Positions 26,141-35,121 of a DNA stretch of 64,000 nucleotides are shown here, piece by piece. This DNA is from Bradyrhizobium sp. WSM471 (GTDB taxonomy: Bacteria; Pseudomonadota; Alphaproteobacteria; Rhizobiales; Xanthobacteraceae): NCBI RefSeq assembly GCF_000244915.1, contig NZ_CM001442.1, positions 558,001 to 622,000 of the forward strand, given 5' to 3'. Made by a program: the position numbers and the translations under genes. Positions within the stretch are counted from its first letter, which is position 1. Each line of letters opens with the position of its first letter. The notes below the pieces were generated by a model, which saw only the letters and a program-made list of their open reading frames with translations, did no database searches and had not been told where the DNA came from.

Positions 26141-27724
26141 TCACTCCGCCGCCTTGTTCATGGGCGGCGGCGGCGACCAGGCCACGCAGCGGTTGCGACC
26201 TTCGGCCTTCGCCTGGTAGAGCGCGTGATCGGCCGCGCTCATCAAGGCGTCGATGCCGGACATGCTGACACTGGCTTCCGCAATGCCGATGCTCATGGTG
26301 ACACCGAACTGAACCTGATGGGCAACGATGCGCGAGCTCATCACGCGCTTGCGGATTCTCTCAGCGACGATCCTTGCGCGCGACAGGCTGGTCTCGGGCA
26401 GCAGAATCGCGAACTCCTCGCCACCGAAGCGGCCGACGACGTCCGATTTGCGCTTGCCATCGAGGCATGCGGCCGCCACGGCCTTGATCGCCTCGTCTCC
26501 GACCGCGTGACCATAGCGGTCATTGACCGACTTGAAATGGTCGATGTCGAGCATCAGGACCGAAACGGAGCGATAGTAGCGCTGGAAGCGGCTCCACTCT
26601 GCATCGAGCGCGCCCAGCAAATGGCGGCGGTTATAGAGCCCCGTGAGCGGGTCGGTGGTGGCCAGACGCTCCAGCATGTTGGCCTTGTTGGTGAGATCGG
26701 TGATGTCGACATAGGTCAGCATGCGGCCGCCGTTCGACATCGTGGTGCAGTGGGCCCTGATCCGGCGCGCATCCGGCGTCTGGAGATCGCGCACATGATC
26801 GCCCGCCTTGACCTCGGCGACGCGCTTGACGGGAAATTTCGCCAGTTCGTTCGCCGGCAGATCCGGCGCGCTCGCGCGATGCACCCGGCTCACCAGGGAT
26901 GCATAGGTCGGGCGGGCGGCGGCTTCCTGCTCGCTCACCTCCCAGAAACGCCGCATGCGCCGGTTCATGAAGCTGGCGTTGAGATCGCGGTCGAGCAGCA
27001 GCACGCCGTCCTCGACGTTCTCGAGGGCGTCGCGCAGCAATTTCAGCTCGTCGGAATAGCGCACGATGTCGGTGACCGGCGTATAGGTCAGCATCCGCCC
27101 GCCGTTGGGCAGAGGCGTGCATTGCATCCGAACGACGTCGCCGCTGGTACGGCGCAGGTCGCGCGGAGACGCATCACCTGCCTGTATTTGACGGACGCGC
27201 TCGGCGACATAGGCCTCAAGCTCGGCCGGCGGAATCTCGTAGGCGAGCGTATCGCGGCCATGATGCATCAGCGTCACAAATGACGGGTTGCTGTTGGCGA
27301 CTTCATCCGGCAAGAGCCACATCTTCCGGAACGCCCGATTGATCAGCTGCGCGCGGAGATTGGCATCGAGCAGCACGACGCCGAGCGGGACGAAATCGAG
27401 AGCCGCGCGAAGCGCCAGCATCTGTCCGCGCATCAGCGAATCGGTCGGCCGCTCCTGCTCGTCCACGGCCTTCGGCTCAACATGGTCTTCCGCTCCGAGC
27501 GCAACCCCGATCTGACGGTCCGACCGCCAGAGCACACGGCAGGAGAGGATCTCCTGGCCTGCGAGCCGGAGCTGGAACCGATCGGGCACGCCGATGCTGC
27601 TCTGCATCTCCAGCGTCGCGCCGTCTTCGGAGATCCGCCGCACGACGCAATCGATGGTCGACTGACCGAAGTTGAAGAAGATCTGGCCGGCGAGGAACGT
27701 TCGTTCCGATACCAAGCGGGGCAT
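26141..27724 (-). CDS. Diguanylate cyclase with PilZ-like N-terminus and two PAS domains
   Basis: 527 residues; ATG 27724 is chosen for GGGAGG six bases upstream. The first ~75 residues (RTFLAGQIFFNF, CVVRRISEDGATLEM, RFQLRL, CRVLWRSDRQIGV) look like a PilZ-type barrel, though the RxxxR part is weak. Two PAS-7-like repeats follow, each ending NGGRMLTYTPVTD or NGGRMLTYVDITD. The GGDEF domain has the active-site GGEEF at 434-438 and the inhibitory-site RKSD five residues before it, so it should make c-di-GMP and be feedback-inhibited. No membrane segment, hence cytosolic. The signal sensed by the PAS domains is unknown. Confidence 0.92.
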   Translation of the reverse strand: MPRLVSERTFLAGQIFFNFGQSTIDCVVRRISEDGATLEMQSSIGVPDRFQLRLAGQEILSCRVLWRSDRQIGVALGAEDHVEPKAVDEQERPTDSLMRGQMLALRAALDFVPLGVVLLDANLRAQLINRAFRKMWLLPDEVANSNPSFVTLMHHGRDTLAYEIPPAELEAYVAERVRQIQAGDASPRDLRRTSGDVVRMQCTPLPNGGRMLTYTPVTDIVRYSDELKLLRDALENVEDGVLLLDRDLNASFMNRRMRRFWEVSEQEAAARPTYASLVSRVHRASAPDLPANELAKFPVKRVAEVKAGDHVRDLQTPDARRIRAHCTTMSNGGRMLTYVDITDLTNKANMLERLATTDPLTGLYNRRHLLGALDAEWSRFQRYYRSVSVLMLDIDHFKSVNDRYGHAVGDEAIKAVAAACLDGKRKSDVVGRFGGEEFAILLPETSLSRARIVAERIRKRVMSSRIVAHQVQFGVTMSIGIAEASVSMSGIDALMSAADHALYQAKAEGRNRCVAWSPPPPMNKAAE

Positions 27725-27907
27725 TCCAAACCTCCCAAGCGACATCGGCCCAGTTTGCCCGAAGCTTACTTGCCGAAAGGTAAGGTGGTGCGCGATTGTG
27801 CGAGAGGGCTAATAATTGGTTCACGCATCCGGCCGTCGTCACGTCAGCGTTGAACGCGAAAAGCCCTTCATCATCAACGATGAGCGGGAGCGGCCCTTGC
27901 TCTGATA

Positions 27908-27939
27908 TCCGTGAAAATGCGGTTGCTCCGCTTTACGGA
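27908..27939 (-). terminator. Hairpin downstream of the outer-membrane-like gene
   Basis: TCCGT/ACGGA (27908-27912, 27935-27939), AAA/TTT and GCGG/CCGC (27919-27922, 27928-27931) pair around a TTGCT loop. It lies 21 bp beyond the stop of the leftward gene at 27960. No T-run follows, so termination is only possible. Confidence 0.4.
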
Positions 27940-27959
27940 AAATCCACCACGGTCCGCAG

Positions 27960-28862
27960 TCAGTTGCGCACCGCGTAGAGCGGCGTCCGCAACGTCATCT
28001 GGTAGGACGGTTTCGGCATCCACGCGATCTGTGCGGTGATGCCGAACAGGCGGTTGTCATTGTCGTCCATGCGATCGAGATCGAGGCGCAGGATCGGCTG
28101 CGTGAAGGGCTCAGCCAGCACCCTGCCTGCGAGTTGCGCGCCGCCGAACGATTGCACGCCGAGACGGCCGGTGAATTTCCAGTTGCTCGGCCATTGGTAG
28201 TAGCCGCCGGCATAGAGGATCGTGTTCGGCCGGATGCGGACGACCGCGCCGGCAATGTCGGTGATGGTATATTGCACACCGGCAAGCCATCCGCGTGTCT
28301 CGTCCTCGTCGAGCGCGTAGTCGAACTCCAGGATGTTGTTGAATGACGTTGTCATGCCGGGGTCGTTCGGCACCGACTGCGTCAGGGTGGATTGCAGCGT
28401 GATTGTCGGGATCTTTCCGCCGTTTTGCTGGTAGAGATCGGCTTGCACACCGATGTTCCAGCTGGTGATGTCGAACGCCGACCAGCCACCGCCTAGGTCC
28501 GTGGTCGAGCCGGACACGCCGCTATAAAGCGAGACGCGATCGCTGACGTCGACGGTCATCGGGAGATCGACGGCGATCGATTTCGCGGCCGGCAATCCGT
28601 TCGGCAGCGCATCGCCCCTGCGCGCGGCCAGCGCTTCGAACGCTGCCGACAATGATGTGTTGCCGAAGCCGAGCCCGAGCGTGCCCGCGGGGATCGTGGC
28701 GTACGTTGTGCGCAGGTCGAGATAGATATTCGGAACCGCCGGCTTCGCGACAGCGTCTTGGTCACTATCGGCGGCCAATGCGCCAGCTGGCATCATCAGG
28801 CAGAGCAGTCCCATCGCGAAAGTGCGCAATGCCGAGCGGGACGATTGGCTGCGATGGGACAC
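27960..28862 (-). CDS. Putative outer-membrane beta-barrel protein
   Basis: About 300 residues from a GTG at 28862; an ATG at 28814 is the main alternative and the open frame runs further upstream. A signal peptide (RTFAMGLLCLMMPAGALAAD) is followed by alternating hydrophobic/polar strands rich in Tyr, Trp and Gly: SLYSGVSGSTTDLGGGW, WNIGVQADLYQQNG, GWLAGVQYTITDIAG, ILYAGGYYQWPSNWKFTGRL and a final ITAQIAWMPKPSYQMTL. This fits a transporter-like barrel, similar in feel to MetA-pathway phenol or DUF3187-type proteins, though no family is certain. The last residue is not the usual terminal Phe. Function unknown. Confidence 0.6.
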   Translation of the reverse strand: MSHRSQSSRSALRTFAMGLLCLMMPAGALAADSDQDAVAKPAVPNIYLDLRTTYATIPAGTLGLGFGNTSLSAAFEALAARRGDALPNGLPAAKSIAVDLPMTVDVSDRVSLYSGVSGSTTDLGGGWSAFDITSWNIGVQADLYQQNGGKIPTITLQSTLTQSVPNDPGMTTSFNNILEFDYALDEDETRGWLAGVQYTITDIAGAVVRIRPNTILYAGGYYQWPSNWKFTGRLGVQSFGGAQLAGRVLAEPFTQPILRLDLDRMDDNDNRLFGITAQIAWMPKPSYQMTLRTPLYAVRN

Positions 28863-29042
28863 GTGACAATCCGACGCCTCTGCCGTGATGGCGAAACTGC
28901 CTGCTAGATGGAATGTGATCGCCCGTATGGTCAAGTGGTATCCGCAATCGGTGGACGGTGCGAATGCACGCAGGTACGTTGCCGTCATCGCACTGACACA
29001 TCCTCCGCCAGAGTGCAGGCCGGACACTGGAGAACGACAGCC

Positions 29043-29288
29043 ATGGACACGTCACGCCGCATCCTGCTCGCCGGACTGGCGGGACTCGCCGTTGCGCCGA
29101 CCGTCGCAGCAGCCGCGCCCTCGGCCGCGTCCGACGACGTGACGGTCGCCGAAGAGCGCTTTGCGCGCATGATCGCGGCTGCGCATGCGCCCGACGTCAT
29201 CTGCGCGTGGCAGGCCGAGCGTTATGCGGATTCGCATTGGCCAAGCTACGTCGCGGCGGCGCGTTCCGTCATCGAGGCGAGAGCGTGA
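29043..29288 (+). CDS. Small exported protein with twin-arginine-like signal
   Basis: 81 residues, ATG 29043. The N-terminus MDTSRRILLAGLAGLAVAPT has an SRR-x-hydrophobic pattern close to a Tat signal, with cleavage near AAA-APSA. The mature ~50 residues are helical (VAEERFARMIAAAHAPDVIC, AWQAERYADSHWPSY). One cysteine. It is divergent from the putative outer-membrane gene and convergent with the esterase gene. Not recognised; real-gene confidence is moderate because of its small size. Confidence 0.55.
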   Translation: MDTSRRILLAGLAGLAVAPTVAAAAPSAASDDVTVAEERFARMIAAAHAPDVICAWQAERYADSHWPSYVAAARSVIEARA

Positions 29289-29336
29289 GGCATTCTCTTT
29301 CCTCTCCCGTTGCGGGAGGCGGCAAGACCAGGTGCT

Positions 29337-30272
29337 TCACGTCCCCACCGCCCGCCTGACCTGCTCCCCGATCTGCGACAGCACGAGCTGCGCTTGCGGC
29401 AGGATTGCGCCCATAGCGTGGAAATTGTGGACCATGCCCTCGTGGCAGACGTGCTCGACCGCGACGCCCGCGGCGAGCAGCTTGCGGGCATAGGCATTGC
29501 CCTCGTCGCGCATCGGGTCGTACTCGGCGGTGTGGATGATGGCGGTCGGCAGGCCCGCAAGCCGTGTCGCGCGCAAGGGCGAGATGCGGGGATCGGCAGC
29601 GTCCAACGCCTCGGGCAGATAGTCGGCGAGATCGGCTTCGATCGTGACGCGGTCGATCAGGTGGCCCTCGGCGAACGCCTGGCGCGAAGGTGAGGCCTCC
29701 TCGAAATCCAGCACCGGGCAGATCAGGCATTGCGCGACGATGGAAAGGCCTGCGGCCTGCGCTGCCTCCTGGCACACGATCGCAGCGAGCGTTGCACCCG
29801 CGGAATCGCCGCCGAGCACCAGACGCCCCGCGTCGATGCCGAGCGATGAGGCCTCGCGCGCCACCCATTCGGTGGCAGCGATCGCATCGTCCACGGCGGC
29901 GGGGAATTTGTGCTCGGGCGCCAGCCGGTAATCGACCGAGACGAGGCGGCAGCCGGTCGCATGTGCCAATGCCGCTGCGATGCGGTCATGCGTGACGATG
30001 CTGCCGGCAACGAGCCCGCCGCCGTGAAAGAACACGAAGCCGGGCGCGCGATCAGCGGCGCTTGCCGGTGAATAGAGGCGATAGGGCAGCGCGCCGCCGG
30101 GACCAGGCAGCATGCCGTCGGACGACGTCACATCAGGGGCATCGGCGCGCGCAAACTGCATCAGTTTTGCCAATGATTGCCGCCGTGCCTCCACGCTCGG
30201 CCGGCTCCGTGCCTGCGGCGCAGCCGCAGCCATCATGGTCAACAAACGCTTTGCGAGTGGATCGAGCGGCAT
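29337..30272 (-). CDS. Alpha/beta-hydrolase, hormone-sensitive-lipase (HSL) family esterase
   Basis: 311 residues, full length for the bacterial HSL/family IV group. The oxyanion motif FFHGGGLVAGS is near residue 82, the nucleophile elbow GGDSAGATLAA near residue 154, the acid in TAEYDPMRDEG and the histidine in HEGMVHNFHAMG near the C-terminus. No signal peptide, so cytosolic. Such enzymes hydrolyse short-chain acyl esters; the natural substrate is unknown. Divergent from the aminotransferase gene with about 115 bp between starts. Confidence 0.9.
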   Translation of the reverse strand: MPLDPLAKRLLTMMAAAAPQARSRPSVEARRQSLAKLMQFARADAPDVTSSDGMLPGPGGALPYRLYSPASAADRAPGFVFFHGGGLVAGSIVTHDRIAAALAHATGCRLVSVDYRLAPEHKFPAAVDDAIAATEWVAREASSLGIDAGRLVLGGDSAGATLAAIVCQEAAQAAGLSIVAQCLICPVLDFEEASPSRQAFAEGHLIDRVTIEADLADYLPEALDAADPRISPLRATRLAGLPTAIIHTAEYDPMRDEGNAYARKLLAAGVAVEHVCHEGMVHNFHAMGAILPQAQLVLSQIGEQVRRAVGT

Positions 30273-30353
30273 GGTGCTTCCTTTCCCTTCCGGGAAGGTA
30301 ACTCACCATTTTCCCGCAGGGAATCATTTAGAAATTGCGCCCAATAGTGGCGC

Positions 30354-30359
30354 TATAAT
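30354..30359 (+). promoter_or_regulatory. TATAAT -10 element upstream of the aminotransferase gene
   Basis: A perfect TATAAT lies 30 bp before the ATG at 30389. A TTGCGC occurs 13 bp upstream of it, too close for a standard -35, so only the -10 is called. AGGGAGAGG downstream (30373-30381) is the ribosome site. Confidence 0.4.
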
Positions 30360-30388
30360 GCGGCACCACGCCAAGGGAGAGGCCGGTC

Positions 30389-31276
30389 ATGGCCGAGATC
30401 AAAAAACCCATCGCATATTCGCCGAGCTGGACCTTCTTCGAGGGCAAATGGCATGACGGCAATGTGCCGATCATGGGTCCGCGCACGCATGCGGCCTGGC
30501 TCGGCTCGGTCGTGTTCGACGGCGCGCGGGCGTTCGAAGGCGTCGCGCCCGATCTCGACCGCCACGTCGCCCGCGCCAATCAGTCCGCGACCAACTTTGG
30601 GCTGAAGCCGGTGGTCGATACCGGAACCTGGATGACACTCGCAAACGAAGGCATCGCGCGCTTCGCGCCGGATGCCGAGCTCTACGTCCGTCCGATGTAC
30701 TGGGCGCAGAACGGCTCGGGCGGCGGCGTGCTGTTCGACCCCGAGACCACCGATTGGTGCCTGTGCATCTACGAGGCGCCGATGCCAAAACCCGTCGGCA
30801 ACGCGATCACGCTGTCGCCGTTCCGCAGGCCCACCGCCGAATGCGCTCCGGTCGAGGCCAAGGCCGCCTGTCTCTATCCGAACAATTCGCGCGCGCTTGC
30901 CGAAGCCGCCTCGCGCGGCTTCCAGAACGCGCTGATGCTCGACATGCTCGGCAACGTCGCGGAGTTCGGCAATTCCAACGTGTTCATGGCCAGGGACGGC
31001 GTGGTCTACACGCCGGTGCCGAACGGCACCTTCCTCAACGGCATCACCCGCCAGCGCGTCATCAGCCTGCTTCGCGCCGACGGCGCCACCGTGGTCGAGA
31101 AGACGCTGCGCTACGCCGACTTCCTCGCCGCCGACGAGATCTTTTCTACCGGAAATTTCGCAAAAGTCGCGCCGGTGATCCGCATCGACGATCGTGAGCT
31201 GAAGCCGGGGCCGCTCTACACGCGCGCGCGCAAGCTCTATTGGGACTTCGCCCATGCGGTGAAGCTGGCGGCTTGA
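30389..31276 (+). CDS. ilvE: Branched-chain amino acid aminotransferase (class IV)
   Basis: 295-residue fold-type IV PLP enzyme. Schiff-base lysine Lys158 in VEAKAACLYPNNSR, Glu192 in GNVAEFGNSNVF, and GTFLNGITRQRVISLL near the C-terminus are family signatures. It should transfer amino groups between Leu/Ile/Val and 2-oxoglutarate in the cytosol. D-amino-acid transaminase and ADC lyase share the fold; the N-terminus (WTFFEGKWHDGNVPIMGPRT) and GARAFEG favour the IlvE-like group in rhizobia but do not prove substrate. ATG 30389 has a good AGGGAGAGG site. Confidence 0.85.
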   Translation: MAEIKKPIAYSPSWTFFEGKWHDGNVPIMGPRTHAAWLGSVVFDGARAFEGVAPDLDRHVARANQSATNFGLKPVVDTGTWMTLANEGIARFAPDAELYVRPMYWAQNGSGGGVLFDPETTDWCLCIYEAPMPKPVGNAITLSPFRRPTAECAPVEAKAACLYPNNSRALAEAASRGFQNALMLDMLGNVAEFGNSNVFMARDGVVYTPVPNGTFLNGITRQRVISLLRADGATVVEKTLRYADFLAADEIFSTGNFAKVAPVIRIDDRELKPGPLYTRARKLYWDFAHAVKLAA

Positions 31277-31287
31277 ATAGCACCGCC

Positions 31288-31905
31288 CTAGCTGTGCCGC
31301 TTGAACCGGCTGAACTGAAACGCCTGCGTCGAGTCCCACGGCGTGTGGTGCGCCTCGTTGCGCGTTTCGACCAGCTCGAACCCCGGCCCGAGCTCCGCCG
31401 CAAGGCTTGCGCTGTCATGACGCTGCACCGGCAGGCCGCTGCACTTCTCGGGACCGTCGAGCGCAAACGTCGCAATGATGACGTGGCCGCCGGGCGCAAC
31501 CGCCGACCGCAGCCGCTCGATGTATGCGGTCCTGTCGCGGGAATCGGTCAGGAAGTGAAACGCCGCCCGATCGTGCCATAGGTCGTATGTCTTTGCCGGG
31601 TGCCATGTCGTGGCGTCGGCAACGATCCAGTCGACCGTCGAAGCGGCTGGGCCGATTCGCTTCTTTGCAGCGTCAAGCGCATTGGCAGAGAGATCCAGCA
31701 CGGCGACGTCGCGATATCCGTCCAGCAGGAGAGCATCGACCAGCCGCGATGCGCCGCCGCCGATGTCGAGGATGGCAGCCTCGCGGCCTGGATTAGCCGC
31801 TCTGATCATCGCGAGCGAAGTCGCCGGATTGTTCTGAAACCAGCTGACCTCGGCTTCGCCCTTGGTGGCGTAGACATTGTCCCAATGGGTGCTTCGGTCG
31901 GACAT
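31288..31905 (-). CDS. Class I SAM-dependent methyltransferase
   Basis: 205 residues. Rossmann motif I AILDIGGGASRLVDALL near residues 44-60, motif II VAVLDLSANALDAAKK, motif IV region YDLWHDRAAFHFLTDSRDRT, and RSAVAPGGHVIIATFALDGP. The N-terminus HWDNVYATKGEAEVSWFQNN is characteristic of a conserved methyltransferase subgroup related to thiopurine/tellurite-type enzymes. Probably a cytosolic small-molecule methyltransferase. Convergent with the aminotransferase gene and 43 bp downstream of phaR. Substrate unknown. Confidence 0.85.
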   Translation of the reverse strand: MSDRSTHWDNVYATKGEAEVSWFQNNPATSLAMIRAANPGREAAILDIGGGASRLVDALLLDGYRDVAVLDLSANALDAAKKRIGPAASTVDWIVADATTWHPAKTYDLWHDRAAFHFLTDSRDRTAYIERLRSAVAPGGHVIIATFALDGPEKCSGLPVQRHDSASLAAELGPGFELVETRNEAHHTPWDSTQAFQFSRFKRHS

Positions 31906-31948
31906 GGCGCGTCCTCCGGCCTGCCGGGAGCCGGCGCAGAGGGACGAC

Positions 31949-32545
31949 CTACTCGTCCTTCTTCGACATCCGCTCGAGGCGTTCCTGCATGTCTTTCATC
32001 TGCTGGCGCAAATCGTCGATATTGCTGTCCTTCGGGGCTTCGGCGGTCGCCTCGGGCGCCGGCTCAGCGGAGCCTGCGGGGCGGCCTGCGCCGGGCGCGA
32101 AGGGCTTGAACATCGAGAAGGTCTGCTGGAACAGCTCCATGTTGCGGCGGACCTGTTCCTCCAGCGGCGCAAACGGGGTTCCGGACAGCGAGGTGGCGAT
32201 CTGCTTGCGGAACTTCTCCTGCTCCTGCGTCAGCGACGCGATGGCCTGCTCCAGATATTTCGGCACGACCATCTGCATGCTGTCGCCGTAGAAGCGGATC
32301 AGCTGGCGAAGGAAGGTGGTCGGGAGCAGGTTCTGGCCGGCCTTGTTCTCCTGTTCGAAGATGATCTGGGCAAGCACGGAGCGGGTGATGTCGTCGCCGG
32401 TCTTGGCGTCGTAGACCAGGAAATCTTCGCCGTCCTTGACCATGGAGGCGAGGTCTTCCAGCGTCACGTAAGTGCTCGTCCCGGTGTTATAGAGCCGGCG
32501 GTTCGCGTATTTCTTGATGGTGGTGGGTTGGTCTGATTTCGCCAT
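31949..32545 (-). CDS. phaR: Polyhydroxyalkanoate synthesis repressor PhaR
   Basis: 198 residues. N-terminal DNA/PHB-binding domain with the near-invariant TIKKYANRRLYNTGTSTYVT and VYDAKTGDDITRSVLAQIIF, followed by a PHB accumulation domain (QNLLPTTFLRQLIRFYGDSM) and a disordered, Ala/Pro-rich tail ending in a coiled coil (DLRQQMKDMQERLERMSKK). PhaR represses phasin and other PHB genes and is released by binding nascent granules; in Bradyrhizobium it also affects carbon flow broadly. Divergent from phaA, whose product feeds PHB synthesis. Confidence 0.95.
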   Translation of the reverse strand: MAKSDQPTTIKKYANRRLYNTGTSTYVTLEDLASMVKDGEDFLVYDAKTGDDITRSVLAQIIFEQENKAGQNLLPTTFLRQLIRFYGDSMQMVVPKYLEQAIASLTQEQEKFRKQIATSLSGTPFAPLEEQVRRNMELFQQTFSMFKPFAPGAGRPAGSAEPAPEATAEAPKDSNIDDLRQQMKDMQERLERMSKKDE

Positions 32546-32849
32546 GGGCTCTCACTTGCAAGACGCGGAGAACGGGAACCTGACGGGCTATGCCGCAGGG
32601 CGGGAAGAGTACGCAACGCAACAAAATAAGCATTTTCAAAGGGGTCACGCTACCGTTTTGTGCGCCACGGTTAATCGGGCAGCAAAAACGTGCTTGCGAA
32701 AGCGCCAAGAACGCTATTTTGAATGCGCTGCGGGATGAATTCGGCCGCCGGCCGATTGACATGCCTCAACGACGTTAACAGGATGCCGTCCGAGACTGGC
32801 GAGCCGTTTCCCCAGCCCCGTCTGCCCCCATTCAACCCAGGAGATGCCC

Positions 32850-34028
32850 ATGTCAGACGATGTCGTCATCGTCAGCGCCGCCCGCACCCCGGTCGGAAGC
32901 TTCAACGGAGCGTTCGCAACCCTTCCCGCCCATGACCTCGGCGCCATTGCCATCAAGGCCGCGCTGGAGCGCGGCGGCATCGAGCCCGGCCGGGTCTCCG
33001 AAGTCATCATGGGCCAGATCCTGACCGCCGCCCAAGGCCAGAACCCGGCCCGCCAGGCCTCGATCAATGCCGGCATTCCGGTCGAGAGCCCGGCCTGGGG
33101 CGTCAACCAGCTCTGCGGTTCGGGCCTGCGCACCGTTGCCCTCGGCTATCAGGCGCTGCTCAACGGCGATTCCGAGATCGTGGTTGCCGGCGGCCAGGAA
33201 TCCATGAGCATGGCTCCGCACGCCCAGTATCTGCGCGGCGGCGTCAAGATGGGTGCAGTCGAATTCATCGACACCATGATCAAGGACGGGCTGTGGGACG
33301 CCTTCAACGGCTATCACATGGGCAACACCGCCGAGAACGTCGCGCGGCAGTGGCAGATCACCCGCGCTCAGCAGGACGAGTTCGCCGTGGCCTCGCAGCA
33401 GAAGGCCGAGGCCGCGCAGAAGGCCGGTAAATTCAACGACGAAATCGTCCCCGTCACCATCAAGGGACGCAAGGGCGATGTCGTCGTCAGCGCCGACGAA
33501 TATCCGCGCCATGGCGCAACGGTCGACGCGATGGCGAAGCTCCGTCCCGCCTTCGAGAAGGACGGCACGGTCACCGCTGGGTCTGCGTCCGGCATCAATG
33601 ACGGCGCTGCGGTCGTGGTGCTGATGACCGCCAAGCAGGCCGCCAAGGAAGGCAAGAAGCCGCTCGCGCGCATCGTGTCCTGGGCGCAGGCGGGCGTCGA
33701 TCCGAAGATCATGGGCTCGGGCCCGATCCCGGCCTCGCGCGCCGCGCTGAAGAAGGCCGGCTGGAACGTCGGCGATCTCGACCTGATCGAGGCCAACGAA
33801 GCCTTCGCGGCGCAGGCTTGTGCCGTCAACAAGGATCTCGGCTGGGATACCTCCAAGGTCAACGTCAACGGCGGCGCGATCGCGATCGGCCATCCGGTCG
33901 GTGCCTCCGGCGCACGCGTACTGGTGACACTGCTGCACGAAATGCAGAAGCGGGACTCGAAGAAGGGCCTCGCCACGCTGTGCATCGGCGGCGGCATGGG
34001 TATCGCGATGTGTGTGGCGCGCGACTGA
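32850..34028 (+). CDS. phaA: Acetyl-CoA acetyltransferase (beta-ketothiolase)
   Basis: 392 residues from ATG 32850 (AGGAG seven bases upstream; ATG 32844 is too close). Biosynthetic thiolase condensing two acetyl-CoA to acetoacetyl-CoA. Nucleophile Cys89 in [10 protein letters not shown] matches the Zoogloea enzyme; His in [10 protein letters not shown] and the second catalytic Cys in [10 protein letters not shown] are present. Length is typical. phaB lies 239 bp downstream beyond a strong terminator, so the two are probably separate transcription units; phaC is not in the window. Confidence 0.96.
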   Translation: MSDDVVIVSAARTPVGSFNGAFATLPAHDLGAIAIKAALERGGIEPGRVSEVIMGQILTAAQGQNPARQASINAGIPVESPAWGVNQLCGSGLRTVALGYQALLNGDSEIVVAGGQESMSMAPHAQYLRGGVKMGAVEFIDTMIKDGLWDAFNGYHMGNTAENVARQWQITRAQQDEFAVASQQKAEAAQKAGKFNDEIVPVTIKGRKGDVVVSADEYPRHGATVDAMAKLRPAFEKDGTVTAGSASGINDGAAVVVLMTAKQAAKEGKKPLARIVSWAQAGVDPKIMGSGPIPASRAALKKAGWNVGDLDLIEANEAFAAQACAVNKDLGWDTSKVNVNGGAIAIGHPVGASGARVLVTLLHEMQKRDSKKGLATLCIGGGMGIAMCVARD

Positions 34029-34148
34029 AGATAGTGACGCGCAATTTCGCGTGCGCTGCACGCGTTGCTGAGTGCGTTGCACGCGATTAAAAAGGCGGCG
34101 GTTGCAAATCAAATATTCTTCGCAACCGTACAAGCCTCGACTAAATAG

Positions 34149-34178
34149 AAACGCCCGGCTCGACGCCGGGCGTTTTGT
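34149..34178 (+). terminator. Rho-independent terminator after phaA
   Basis: An 11-bp perfect stem AAACGCCCGGC (34149-34159) / GCCGGGCGTTT (34165-34175) with a TCGAC loop, ending in TTTT followed by GTTC. It separates phaA from phaB. Confidence 0.85.
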
Positions 34179-34267
34179 TCTTGATGTCCGTCAAACGTCC
34201 CCCATAATCCGCGCTTAAAAACGATCACTCAGAAACGTCCGAAGAGTCCAAGGGAAGGGAATACGAT

Positions 34268-34993
34268 ATGGCACGTGTTGCATTGGTGACGGGTGGTACG
34301 CGGGGCATCGGAGCTGCGATCAGCAAGGCGCTGAAGGCGGCCGGCTACAAGGTTGCGGCGAGCTATGCCGGCAACGACGCGGCGGCGGAGAAGTTCAAGG
34401 CCGAGACCGGCATCGCGGTCTACAAATGGGACGTCAGCAGTTTCGATGCCTGCGCCGAGGGCGTGAAGAAGGTCGAAGCCGAGGTCGGACCGATCGACGT
34501 GCTCGTCAACAATGCCGGCATCACCCGCGACACTGCCTTCCACAAGATGACGCTCGAGCAGTGGAACGCCGTCATCAATACCAATCTCGGTTCGCTGTTC
34601 AACATGACGCGTCCCATCATTGAAGGCATGCGTGCGCGCAAGTTCGGCCGCATCATCTCGATCTCGTCGATCAACGGCCAAAAGGGACAGTTCGGCCAGG
34701 TCAACTATTCCGCGGCGAAGGCCGGTGACATCGGCTTCACCAAGGCGCTCGCGCTCGAGAACGCCAAGGGCGGCATCACCGTCAACGCGATCTGCCCCGG
34801 CTACATCAACACCGAAATGGTGCAGGCCGTGCCAAAGGACGTCCTGGAAAAGAACGTGATCCCGCAGATCCCGGTGAACCGGCTCGGCGAACCGGAAGAG
34901 ATCGCGCGCGCGGTCGTGTTCCTGGCGGCGGACGAAGCCGGCTTCATCACCGGCTCGACGCTGACCATCAATGGCGGCCAATATCAGGCCTGA
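34268..34993 (+). CDS. phaB: Acetoacetyl-CoA reductase
   Basis: 241-residue SDR that makes (R)-3-hydroxybutyryl-CoA, the PHB monomer, with NADPH. Cofactor loop TGGTRGIG at 8-15, NNAG at 81-84, Ser134, Tyr147 and Lys151 (NYSAAKAG), and C-terminal TGSTLTINGGQYQ. The segment ISSINGQKGQFGQVNYSAAK is typical of PhaB as opposed to FabG. It lies downstream of phaA behind its own short leader with AGGGAAGGG-like purines before the ATG, and is followed by a hairpin. Confidence 0.95.
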   Translation: MARVALVTGGTRGIGAAISKALKAAGYKVAASYAGNDAAAEKFKAETGIAVYKWDVSSFDACAEGVKKVEAEVGPIDVLVNNAGITRDTAFHKMTLEQWNAVINTNLGSLFNMTRPIIEGMRARKFGRIISISSINGQKGQFGQVNYSAAKAGDIGFTKALALENAKGGITVNAICPGYINTEMVQAVPKDVLEKNVIPQIPVNRLGEPEEIARAVVFLAADEAGFITGSTLTINGGQYQA

Positions 34994-35073
34994 TGGCGCC
35001 CATTCTCTTGGCGCAACGTCGCTGAGCCAAAATCTGTAGCTTCAGGCGCGACAAGGCGATAGTGAAGACGAAA

Positions 35074-35096
35074 ATGCCCGGCCTCGTGCCGGGCAT
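35074..35096 (+). terminator. Hairpin downstream of phaB
   Basis: ATGCCCGGC (35074-35082) / GCCGGGCAT (35088-35096) with a CTCGT loop. The plus strand lacks a T-run after it; four T's follow on the minus strand. Likely ends the phaB transcript just before the DMT gene. Confidence 0.6.
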
Positions 35097-35121
35097 AAAC
35101 GTCCTCAGAGCCTTTTGATCG

